From Bdellovibrionales bacterium (GTDB lineage Bacteria > Bdellovibrionota > Bdellovibrionia > Bdellovibrionales > JAMPXM01): a stretch of DNA of 8,267 nucleotides. A model generated the notes under the pieces. The model did not search any database, had not been told where the DNA came from, and saw only the letters and a list, made by a program, of their open reading frames with translations. Below are positions 1 to 6,618 of the stretch, piece after piece. Both the position numbers and the translations under genes were made by a program. Position 1 is the first letter of the stretch; every line of letters begins with the position of its first letter. The stretch covers positions 1-8,267 of the forward strand of contig SXSP01000207.1 in assembly GCA_005792225.1 (NCBI GenBank). The letters run 5' to 3'.

Positions 1-977
1 AATCCAACAATCTCGCGATTAAAGGTGTTTTCGAATCGTTCAAGAAGGCGGAAGAATTCGGTCGCCCCTTTCGCAATCAATATTTGTTTAGTTCGGTCGA
101 GCACCCGAGCTTGCGTCGAACCGCCGAGTACCTTGAAGAAAACGGTGCCCGCGTTGAGTTCATCCCGGTCCGTCGCGATGGTTCGATTGATCTCGAGGCC
201 TTCCGGTCTCTCTTGAGCGAAAACACGGCCCTCGTCTCGGTCATGCTCGCAAACAACGAGACTGGAAATATCTTCCCCATCAAGGAAATGGCGGAACTCG
301 CGCATGCGCGGGGAGCGCTTTTTCACTCGGATTGCGTTCAGGCGCTCGGAAAAATCCCGGTCGATCTGAAAGAGCTCGGCGTTGATCTCGCCAGCTTCTC
401 CGGTCACAAATTTTACGCTCTCAAAGGAGCCGGGGTCCTGTTCGCCAAAAAAGGTGTGCCGCTTGAGAGTCTCATCCACGGAGGCGGTCAGGAACGGCAT
501 CGCCGCGGCGGCACCGAAAACGTGCTCGCGATCGCGTCCCTCGGTTTCATGTGCGGACTCAAGGATCAAATCGCGGCCCGCGCGCGCGAAGTTGAATGTT
601 TAAGAAATCGAATGGAAGCTCGCATCCTCGAAGAGATCAAGGGTGCTCATCTCACGGGGGCGGAGAGCCCACGGCTTCCCTCGACATCAAGTCTCGTCAT
701 CGAGGGAGTCGACGGTGAGACGCTCTTGATGAATCTCGATATGAAGGGATTTTCCGTATCGACGGGCGCCGCCTGCAGCTCGGGAAGCCCCGAGCCGTCT
801 CCGGTTCTCCTCGCGATGGGACTCACCCGTGGCGAGGCGCAGTCGTCACTTCGTGTGGGTCTCGGCTGGGGTACGACCCAGGACGAAGTCGATGCTTTCG
901 TCGAGACATTGAAATCGGTCGTTCTTCACGTGCGCTCTCTTAACTCGTCCAGCAAGGAACATCATGTTCAATTCTGA
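1..977 (+). CDS. Cysteine desulfurase (NifS/IscS-like, class V aminotransferase fold), 5'-truncated
   Basis: This PLP enzyme converts cysteine to alanine and carries the released sulfur as a cysteine persulfide for cytosolic sulfur transfer. The reading frame is open to the left edge (first complete codon at base 3), and the visible part is 324 residues. It opens with SNNLAIKG, the end of the conserved TSGATESNN block, so roughly 70-75 N-terminal residues are missing. Counting visible residues, I see EHPS (His34), HSDCVQ (Asp110 and Gln113, which hold the cofactor), SGHK with the Schiff-base Lys136, the RRGGTEN loop (168-173), the persulfide Cys258 in [12 protein letters not shown], and the substrate-binding arginine in SSLRVGLG (Arg284). 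The short Cys loop resembles NifS/IscS rather than SufS. The stop overlaps mnmA by 14 bases. As with B. subtilis YrvO-MnmA, this suggests a desulfurase supplying MnmA (inference). A general Fe-S role cannot be excluded. Confidence 0.95.
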   Translation, partial: SNNLAIKGVFESFKKAEEFGRPFRNQYLFSSVEHPSLRRTAEYLEENGARVEFIPVRRDGSIDLEAFRSLLSENTALVSVMLANNETGNIFPIKEMAELAHARGALFHSDCVQALGKIPVDLKELGVDLASFSGHKFYALKGAGVLFAKKGVPLESLIHGGGQERHRRGGTENVLAIASLGFMCGLKDQIAARAREVECLRNRMEARILEEIKGAHLTGAESPRLPSTSSLVIEGVDGETLLMNLDMKGFSVSTGAACSSGSPEPSPVLLAMGLTRGEAQSSLRVGLGWGTTQDEVDAFVETLKSVVLHVRSLNSSSKEHHVQF

Positions 978-2085
978 AGCTCCGAATTTACGACCCGACG
1001 GCTCAAAAAAGCGCGTCCTCGTGGCCATGAGTGGCGGCGTTGACAGCTCGGTTGCGGCGGCTCTGCTCGTCGAGCAAGGCTATGACGTCGTCGGCATCAC
1101 GATGCAAGTTTGGGATTACTCCTCATGCGAAATCGAAGAGGGCTTCGGTACCTGCTGCTCAAGTGTCGACGTCGACGACGCTCGTTCGGTTGCGGATCGT
1201 CTCGGTTTTCCGTTTTACGTGATGAACTGCGAGGCGAAGTTCCAGGCGTTTGTCATTGATCCATTCATCGGCGCGTACCTTGAAGGAAAGACGCCGCTTC
1301 CGTGCGTGAACTGCAACACCTATCTGAAGTTCGATCATCTTGTTTTGAAGATGAAGGAACTCGACTGCGACTACCTTGCCACCGGCCATTACGCGCGGGT
1401 CGAAACAAACGCCGCCGGCCAACCGGTCATCGTGAATTCAACCGATGATTGGAAAGATCAAACATATTTTCTGTTCACGATCGATCCCGCGATCATCCCG
1501 CGTTTGATATTCCCGATCGGTCACCTGAAAAAAGACGACGTCCGCAAAATCGCGGAAGCTCAAGGCCTCGTGAACGCGCGCAAAAAAGACTCGACCGGAA
1601 TCTGCTTCGTCGGGAACCGGGGCTACGACAACTTCATCGAGGATCACGTGGCGAAAGACCTGCTCAAAAAAGGTGTCGTCAGGATGTATCCGGGCGGAGA
1701 AAAAATCGCCGATCACAACGGCATTCATCATTTCACCTACGGTCAGAGAAAAGGTCTCGGCGTTTCGCACGCGGAACCCCTCTACGTCGTTAAAATCGAT
1801 GCGAAAACCAATGATGTTTGGGTCGGCGAAGAGAAGTACCTCTATTCGGATCGCATGAAGGTCGTGCAAACGCACTTCATCGATCCGATCGAAGAGGGTG
1901 AGCGCTTAAAGGTAAAAATCCGCTTCCAACATAAAGGGGCTTGGGCGCGCGTTTTCAAGGATGGGAGCGAGAAAGAGGGCGAGTTCTCGATTCAGTTCGA
2001 AGAACCCGTGCGCGCCGTGACTCCCGGTCAAGCCGCGGTCATGTACCGCGAAAATCAGCTCGTCGGTGGAGGATGGATCATTTGA
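964..2085 (+). CDS. mnmA: tRNA-specific 2-thiouridylase MnmA
   Basis: MnmA adenylates and then thiolates U34 of the tRNAs for Lys, Glu and Gln, giving the s2U part of (c)mnm5s2U, in the cytosol. The protein has 373 residues, slightly long because about 17 residues precede the nucleotide-binding core. The PP-loop motif SGGVDSS lies at about 23-29. The two catalytic cysteines are present: Cys117 in TPLPCVNCN and the persulfide-accepting Cys214 in DSTGICF. An extra Cys114 and a GTCC pair (62-65) are seen in many MnmA proteins and are probably not catalytic. YGQRKGLG (about 259-266) and a C-terminal beta-barrel region ending in VGGGWII complete the family pattern. The ATG at 964 is preceded by AAGGA at 954-958 with a 5-base spacer. 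The gene starts inside the desulfurase that probably feeds it and overlaps mtaB at its stop, so translation is likely coupled. I see no truncation or missing key residue. Confidence 0.97.
   Translation: MFNSEAPNLRPDGSKKRVLVAMSGGVDSSVAAALLVEQGYDVVGITMQVWDYSSCEIEEGFGTCCSSVDVDDARSVADRLGFPFYVMNCEAKFQAFVIDPFIGAYLEGKTPLPCVNCNTYLKFDHLVLKMKELDCDYLATGHYARVETNAAGQPVIVNSTDDWKDQTYFLFTIDPAIIPRLIFPIGHLKKDDVRKIAEAQGLVNARKKDSTGICFVGNRGYDNFIEDHVAKDLLKKGVVRMYPGGEKIADHNGIHHFTYGQRKGLGVSHAEPLYVVKIDAKTNDVWVGEEKYLYSDRMKVVQTHFIDPIEEGERLKVKIRFQHKGAWARVFKDGSEKEGEFSIQFEEPVRAVTPGQAAVMYRENQLVGGGWII
2068..2072 (+). promoter_or_regulatory. Shine-Dalgarno GGAGG deciding the mtaB start
   Basis: This strong GGAGG directly abuts an in-frame ATG at 2073, which is too close to serve it. 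It lies 9 bases before the in-frame TTG at 2082. The TTG overlaps the mnmA stop as TTGA, a typical coupling arrangement. This favours TTG 2082 as the mtaB start. Confidence 0.6.
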
Positions 2086-3476
2086 GTTCCGCGCCAACGA
2101 GCCCTCGCTACGAGTTCACGATCCACACCTACGGGTGCAAGGTGAATACGTACGATACGGGCCTTCTGCAAAAACGCCTGGAATCGCAGGGCCACGTGAG
2201 TGTCGAGATGCGAAAGATCGCTCCGGCCCTCGACGCGTTCGGATTGGGCTCGCGCATTCCGCGCGTGCACATCCTGAATACGTGCGCGGTCACGGGCGAA
2301 GCCACTCGCGAAGCCGCGAAGCAAGTTCGGAGACTCAAAGCTAAAGATCCTTTTTCAACCGTGGTCGTCACCGGTTGCGGCGCGCAGGTCGACGGTGAGA
2401 CCTTCGATACTTTAGCGGGCGCTGACCTCATCGTCGCGAACTCGCACAAGGGAATGCTCGAGCGACTTCTCGACGAACACTTTAAGGGCGAACTCAAAGA
2501 GAAAGTCTTCCGGTCGAATATTTTCCGCAAAGACGATCTCGAAGCCGGCGGCGGAATCGAATCCGGGCACACTCGCTCATTTCTGAAAATCCAAGACGGG
2601 TGCAACAGCTTTTGCACGTATTGCGTGATTCCGTTCGCTCGGGGAAAGAGCCGGAGTATCCCCGCAGGCGAGCTCATCCTGCGCATCCGCGAACTTCGCA
2701 CACAGGGTGCCGGCGAGATCGTTCTCACCGGAGTTCATATCGGCGATTACGAGGAAAAGAGGGGATCGTCGAAAACTCTCCTCCTTCATGACCTCGTCGC
2801 CGAGGTTCTCGAAAAGACCGACGTACCGCGAATTCGGCTGTCGAGTCTTGAGCCCGTGGAGTTGACGCCGGAACTTCTTAAACTTTATTCGCAGACGGAT
2901 CGCCTTTGTCCGCATTTTCACATGAGCATTCAGAGCGCCAACACGCGAGTGCTCGGCGCGATGAAGCGGAAATATACGGCTCAAGATGTCGAATGGTCGC
3001 TGAACGCAATCCGCGAAAATGTGCCGGGCTCGTTTGTCGGCATGGACGTCATCGTTGGATTTCCCGGCGAGACTGAAGAAGAATTCGCCGACACGTACCA
3101 GCGTCTTGAGCAAACGCCGTGGACGCGCATTCACGTTTTCCCTTACAGCGAGCGTCCAGGAACCAAGGCCGCCAACTTCGAAAATTCGGTTCCGCGTGAA
3201 GAGAGGGCGTTTCGCTCCCAACGTTTACGCGAACTCTCGCTCGCGCGCTTTGAGGCCGAAGCCCAAGCGCAGGTCGGCACCCGCAAGCGCGCCTTGATCT
3301 TAAAGGCTCCAGGAAAAGGAGCTGAAGGGCTCAGTCGCGACTACTGGCCCGTCAAGCTTGAAGACGGCGCTGGTGCGTGGGCCGGCCAAGAAGTCGACGT
3401 CGAAGTGACGGGATATGAAGGTTCAAGCGCGAATAGGACCGAAGGGGTCTTGAGGGGACGACTTTGGAAAGTCTGA
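2082..3476 (+). CDS. mtaB: tRNA (t6A37) methylthiotransferase MtaB
   Basis: MtaB is a radical-SAM enzyme that converts t6A37 to ms2t6A37 in tRNAs reading ANN codons, using two 4Fe-4S clusters. From a TTG start the protein has 464 residues. The N-terminal methylthiotransferase domain (about 10-125) has cluster ligands Cys19, Cys68 and Cys99; the YGCKVN context is MtaB-like, where MiaB has GCQMN. The radical-SAM domain (about 165-385) has CxxxCxxC at Cys174, Cys178 and Cys181, followed by VGFPGET (325-331). A TRAM-like RNA-binding domain fills about 390-464. ATG 2073 would add three residues, but the GGAGG spacing favours TTG 2082. The frame is open further upstream, but that stretch lies inside mnmA and shows no family similarity. 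An insertion of about 15 residues sits between the first two cluster cysteines. MiaB or RimO are less likely because of the YGCKVN signature. Confidence 0.93.
   Translation: MSSAPTSPRYEFTIHTYGCKVNTYDTGLLQKRLESQGHVSVEMRKIAPALDAFGLGSRIPRVHILNTCAVTGEATREAAKQVRRLKAKDPFSTVVVTGCGAQVDGETFDTLAGADLIVANSHKGMLERLLDEHFKGELKEKVFRSNIFRKDDLEAGGGIESGHTRSFLKIQDGCNSFCTYCVIPFARGKSRSIPAGELILRIRELRTQGAGEIVLTGVHIGDYEEKRGSSKTLLLHDLVAEVLEKTDVPRIRLSSLEPVELTPELLKLYSQTDRLCPHFHMSIQSANTRVLGAMKRKYTAQDVEWSLNAIRENVPGSFVGMDVIVGFPGETEEEFADTYQRLEQTPWTRIHVFPYSERPGTKAANFENSVPREERAFRSQRLRELSLARFEAEAQAQVGTRKRALILKAPGKGAEGLSRDYWPVKLEDGAGAWAGQEVDVEVTGYEGSSANRTEGVLRGRLWKV
3452..3457 (+). promoter_or_regulatory. Shine-Dalgarno GAGGGG for rnc
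   Basis: This purine-rich GAGGGG lies in the last codons of mtaB, 6 bases before the TTG at 3464. It supports that TTG as the rnc start and gives a 13-base overlap with mtaB. Confidence 0.6.
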
Positions 3477-4186
3477 TTCCCACGTTGCAGACTGAAATCG
3501 GCTACGCCTTTACCCAATGGGACCTCCTCATTCGCGCACTCACGCACAAGAGCTACGCGAACGAGCAGGGAGCCTCGGGTCGCGCGCAGGGCGATAACGA
3601 GCGTCTGGAATTTTTAGGAGATGCCGTTCTCGATCTCGCCTTGAGCGAAGTTTTATTGAAGCGCTTTCCGCAGGACCCTGAGGGAGCTCTTTCGAAAAAA
3701 CGCGCGAGCCTCGTCAACGAGGACACGCTCTCGCAAATCGCGATGGAACTCAAACTCAACCAAATGCTCCGCCTCGGAAAAGGTGAAACTAAAACCGGCG
3801 GCCTGCAAAAGCCCCGCATCTTGGCTTCAAGCCTCGAGGCGATCTTCGGCGCCATCCAGCTTGACGGCGGCTACGAGAAATCCGTCGCGGTGGTGACGAA
3901 AATTTTCGAGGCTCGATTGGCCGAACTCGGTCAATCGACCGTCGATTATCAACTCGACTTCAAAACGCGCCTTCAGGAGAAGGTGCAGGAAAAACTCCGC
4001 GCGACCCCCACTTACCAGGTGGAACAAGAGAGCGGACCTGATCACGACAAAGTATTTGAAGTTTCGGTTCGTGTGGGGAGCGAAGTTTTCGCCCTCGGAA
4101 CGGGCCGGAGCAAGAAAGCCGCCGAACAGGATGCCGCTCGGCAGGCACTCGAACAAGGGGAATGGAATGTCGGCAGAAACGAATAA
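3464..4186 (+). CDS. rnc: Ribonuclease III
   Basis: RNase III is a homodimeric Mg-dependent endonuclease that cuts double-stranded RNA, including the rRNA precursor stems and some mRNAs. The protein has 240 residues, normal for the family. The nuclease domain (about 1-155) contains the signature NERLEFLGDAVLD (45-57) with metal-site Glu46 and Asp53 (E. coli Glu38 and Asp45). The second acidic pair appears in ILASSLEAIFG: Glu125 matches E. coli Glu117, but the position matching Asp114 is Ser122. A C-terminal dsRNA-binding domain (about 164-232) has the usual helix-strand pattern and a basic GRSKKAAEQDAA helix start. The start is TTG with a good ribosome binding site and a 13-base overlap with mtaB. 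The gene ends inside era, the common rnc-era pairing that links pre-rRNA cleavage to 30S assembly. Whether the Ser lowers cleavage activity cannot be told from sequence. Confidence 0.96.
   Translation: MESLIPTLQTEIGYAFTQWDLLIRALTHKSYANEQGASGRAQGDNERLEFLGDAVLDLALSEVLLKRFPQDPEGALSKKRASLVNEDTLSQIAMELKLNQMLRLGKGETKTGGLQKPRILASSLEAIFGAIQLDGGYEKSVAVVTKIFEARLAELGQSTVDYQLDFKTRLQEKVQEKLRATPTYQVEQESGPDHDKVFEVSVRVGSEVFALGTGRSKKAAEQDAARQALEQGEWNVGRNE
4155..4160 (+). promoter_or_regulatory. Shine-Dalgarno AAGGGG for era
   Basis: AAGGGG lies 6 bases before the ATG at 4167 and supports that codon as the era start over an in-frame ATG at 4056 deep inside rnc. Confidence 0.55.
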
Positions 4187-5081
4187 AGCAAATTTCCGTG
4201 CGGGCTTTGTCGCCCTCATCGGTCAACCGAATGCCGGCAAGAGTACGCTCATGAACGCCATTCTCGGAGACAAGGTTTCAATTGTTTCCGACAAACCTCA
4301 AACCACGCGTGGCCGCGTGACGGGCATATTAAATCTGGATAACGCCCAGATCGTATTCGTGGATGCGCCTGGTGTTCTCAAGAGCACCTCCGGCATCAAC
4401 AAATTCCTTCAAGCCGAAGCTAAGGATGTCATCGATAACGCCGACGTTGTTTGCGTTCTGCTCGCCGCCGATTCGACCGAGGATCACGCGAGGGATCTTA
4501 TCAAGATGGCGACCGATTCGAAGAAGCCGTGGGTCGCGATCGTGACAAAGAGTGATCTCTTAGCGGGAACGCGCACGCCGAAGTTCTTCGGATACTTCCT
4601 CGAAGAGCGTGTGCCCTTTGTTTCAATCTCGACGTTAAAACGTACGGATGAGGCGCGCGCCGAAGTTCTCTCGCGCGTGGTGCCTCTTCTTCCCGAATCT
4701 GCGGGGCCGCTTTACGACGAGGATCTCTACACGACGCAAACGATGCGCCAGATGGCGGCGGAGTTTATTCGCGAAGCGTGTTTCGAGAATCTTCATCAGG
4801 AAGTTCCGTACGGACTGGCGGTGAGGATCAACGAATTCAAAGAAGATGAGCGCGTTCCCCGCATCCGCGCGGAGCTCGTCCTTGAAAAAGATAATCATAA
4901 GGCGATCGTCATCGGCACCAAGGGCGCCACGATCAAAAAGATCGGCATGGAGGCTCGTAAGAGCATCGAGAGCGTCATGGGCCAACAGGTCTTCCTCGAA
5001 CTCCACGTGCAGGTCAAAGAGAACTGGTCCCAGAATCCGCGCATGATGAAGGAGCTCGGCTATGTCCTACCGCAAGAATGA
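4167..5081 (+). CDS. era: GTPase Era
   Basis: Era is a GTPase that binds the 3' end of 16S rRNA through a KH domain and acts in late 30S maturation at the inner face of the membrane and in the cytosol. The protein has 304 residues, close to the E. coli length of 301. The GTPase domain shows G1 GQPNAGKST (19-27), G2 around QTTRG (45-49), G3 DAPG (66-69) and G4 TKSD (127-130), with SIST (153-156) near the expected G5. The KH domain (about 205-290) has the GTKG loop (250-253) and a VKENWSQNP segment (283-291). ATG 4167 gives the family N-terminus and a 20-base overlap with rnc; an earlier in-frame ATG would only add rnc-shadow sequence. G3 usually reads DTPG, G4 NKxD and G5 SA, so all three are mild variants. 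The 20-base overlap with der suggests coupled translation of the two assembly GTPases. Confidence 0.96.
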   Translation: MSAETNKANFRAGFVALIGQPNAGKSTLMNAILGDKVSIVSDKPQTTRGRVTGILNLDNAQIVFVDAPGVLKSTSGINKFLQAEAKDVIDNADVVCVLLAADSTEDHARDLIKMATDSKKPWVAIVTKSDLLAGTRTPKFFGYFLEERVPFVSISTLKRTDEARAEVLSRVVPLLPESAGPLYDEDLYTTQTMRQMAAEFIREACFENLHQEVPYGLAVRINEFKEDERVPRIRAELVLEKDNHKAIVIGTKGATIKKIGMEARKSIESVMGQQVFLELHVQVKENWSQNPRMMKELGYVLPQE

Positions 5082-6618
5082 ACCTAAGGTGACGAGCCAG
5101 ACCGAAGAGCCGCTCTTTAAAGCCTCGCGCGAAAAGGCGCGGGTCGCGATTATCGGTCGTCCGAACGTTGGCAAATCAACTCTGTTTAACTACTTGACCG
5201 AGACGCGGAAAGCCGTCGTGAAGGATCAACCGGGCGTGACCCGCGATATCCAGATCGAGCCGGCCGAAATCTGGGGCGTGAAATTCGACGTGATCGACAC
5301 GGGCGGACTCACCGAAGCCGGCGATCTTTTCTCGAAACTCATCCGCGAGCAGGTGATCGACTTCTTAAGGAGCGTCGATCATTTGATCGTCGTGATGGAT
5401 GGCCGCGCGGGACTTCAGCCCGAAGATCGCGACATCATCCGTATCATGAAGGAGACGGGAAAACCCTATCTCATCGTGCTGAACAAAGTGGACCGCATTC
5501 ACGAGTTCGAAGAAGCGAAAATGGATTTCTACGAACTCGGTATGGACCTCGTTTCGGCGAGCTTCGAGCAGCGCTACGGCATGGATCAGATCCTCGAGTG
5601 GATCGTCGAGCAGGTGAAGAGTACCCAGCACACCGTGCGCGAGGGCGTCACCCTCGCGATGGTGGGAAAGCCGAACGTCGGAAAAAGCTCTCTCTGCAAT
5701 CGGCTCTTGGGTGAGAAGCGCCTTCTCGTCTCGGACGTCGCGGGCACGACGATCGATGCGGTCGATACCGAGCTCGTCTACGAAGGGCGTAAGTACGTCC
5801 TGATCGACACCGCGGGCTTAAGGCGTTCGGCTCGACGCGAGGAAGACCTCGAGATCATTTCGACGTTCAAAACGCGCGATGCCATTCGCCGCGCCGATAT
5901 CGTCCTCCTCGTCGTGGACGGAAATGAGGGGCCTACGGCTCAGGACGCGAAAATCCTCGAGCAGATTCTCCAATCGCATCGGGCGGTGATCATGGTCGCC
6001 AACAAGATCGACATCGCCGAAGAGAATGTGCCCGCGTTCCGCAGTTGGTTCCGAAAGCGCGTGGAAGAGCAGATGCATTTCTTCCCCGAGATCATCATTT
6101 CCTTCACTTCGGCGCAGACAGGTCGTGGCCTTAAAGACCTCTTCGACACGATCGTCGATATGGAGAAGAAGATCACCAAACGCATCAGCACGCGGGAACT
6201 CAACGACTTCTTCACGCAAGTGATTCGTCAAGCCCCGGCTCCGGTTTGGGGGAACGACAACGTCAAATTCTACTACCTGACGCAAACGAACCAGCAGCCG
6301 CCGGCCTTCATCGCGTTCGCGAATCACCCCGAGGGCGTATCGCCAGCGTACCGCCGCTTCGTTGCCAAACGGCTTCAGGCGCAATTTGGTCTTGAAGGGG
6401 TGCCGATTCGCATCTTTGCGATGGGCGGAAAACACGGTCAGAAACGGCGTTCTCCGGCTCCGGAGCCCGCGGCTCTCGCCGAGAATAATGACGGACCGGT
6501 GGAAGCAGCGGCTGCCGAGTACGACTTCTCCGAGGATATGGAATTTGATCTCTCCGACGGTGAAGGTCTCTTGTACGAGAGCGATCTTCCGGAGAGCTTC
6601 GGCGAGGGTGAGGAATGA
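5062..6618 (+). CDS. der: Ribosome-assembly GTPase Der (EngA)
   Basis: Der is an essential GTPase with two tandem G domains that acts in 50S subunit assembly. The protein has 518 residues; many relatives have roughly 430-490. Domain 1 shows GRPNVGKST (32-40), DTGG (79-82), NKVD (141-144) and SAS (165-167). Domain 2 shows GKPNVGKSS (202-210), DTAG (249-252), NKID (314-317) and SAQ (350-352). A KH-like domain follows (about 375-460). About 25 residues precede the first G domain. Beyond residue 461 comes a low-complexity tail rich in Ala and Pro and then acidic: the last 32 residues hold 13 Asp or Glu. The ATG at 5062 has AAGGAG at 5049-5054 with a 7-base spacer and overlaps era by 20 bases. The stop overlaps the transporter start as ATGA. 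All nucleotide-binding motifs are intact. The role of the tail is unknown. Confidence 0.97.
   Translation: MSYRKNEPKVTSQTEEPLFKASREKARVAIIGRPNVGKSTLFNYLTETRKAVVKDQPGVTRDIQIEPAEIWGVKFDVIDTGGLTEAGDLFSKLIREQVIDFLRSVDHLIVVMDGRAGLQPEDRDIIRIMKETGKPYLIVLNKVDRIHEFEEAKMDFYELGMDLVSASFEQRYGMDQILEWIVEQVKSTQHTVREGVTLAMVGKPNVGKSSLCNRLLGEKRLLVSDVAGTTIDAVDTELVYEGRKYVLIDTAGLRRSARREEDLEIISTFKTRDAIRRADIVLLVVDGNEGPTAQDAKILEQILQSHRAVIMVANKIDIAEENVPAFRSWFRKRVEEQMHFFPEIIISFTSAQTGRGLKDLFDTIVDMEKKITKRISTRELNDFFTQVIRQAPAPVWGNDNVKFYYLTQTNQQPPAFIAFANHPEGVSPAYRRFVAKRLQAQFGLEGVPIRIFAMGGKHGQKRRSPAPEPAALAENNDGPVEAAAAEYDFSEDMEFDLSDGEGLLYESDLPESFGEGEE

Noticed and set aside
529..540. GCGATCGC palindromes (also near 6771), resembling the cyanobacterial HIP1 repeat
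   Set aside because: Only a couple of copies occur, all explained by Ala/Ile codon use, and the gene content does not suggest a cyanobacterium.
1136..1162. Cys-rich stretch in MnmA that might be an Fe-S or zinc site
   Set aside because: The GTCC and PCxxCN patterns are ordinary in many bacterial MnmA proteins, so they give no support for an added metal site.
1941..2081. Upstream extension of the mtaB frame inside mnmA
   Set aside because: The extra residues are Arg-rich out-of-frame mnmA sequence, absent from the family; the true start is at 2073 or 2082.
2129..3221. Long minus-strand open frames of about 200 residues opposite mtaB
   Set aside because: They lie antisense to a well-conserved gene, have no recognisable motifs, and such shadows are expected in GC-rich coding sequence.
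4056..4166. Upstream ATG for era inside rnc
   Set aside because: It would add 37 residues that are a frame-shadow of the RNase III dsRNA-binding domain, while ATG 4167 has a good ribosome binding site and gives the family length.
5818..6435. Minus-strand open frame of about 205 residues opposite der
   Set aside because: It is antisense to the second G domain and KH-like domain of Der, has a charge-rich composition typical of shadow translation and shows no family signature.
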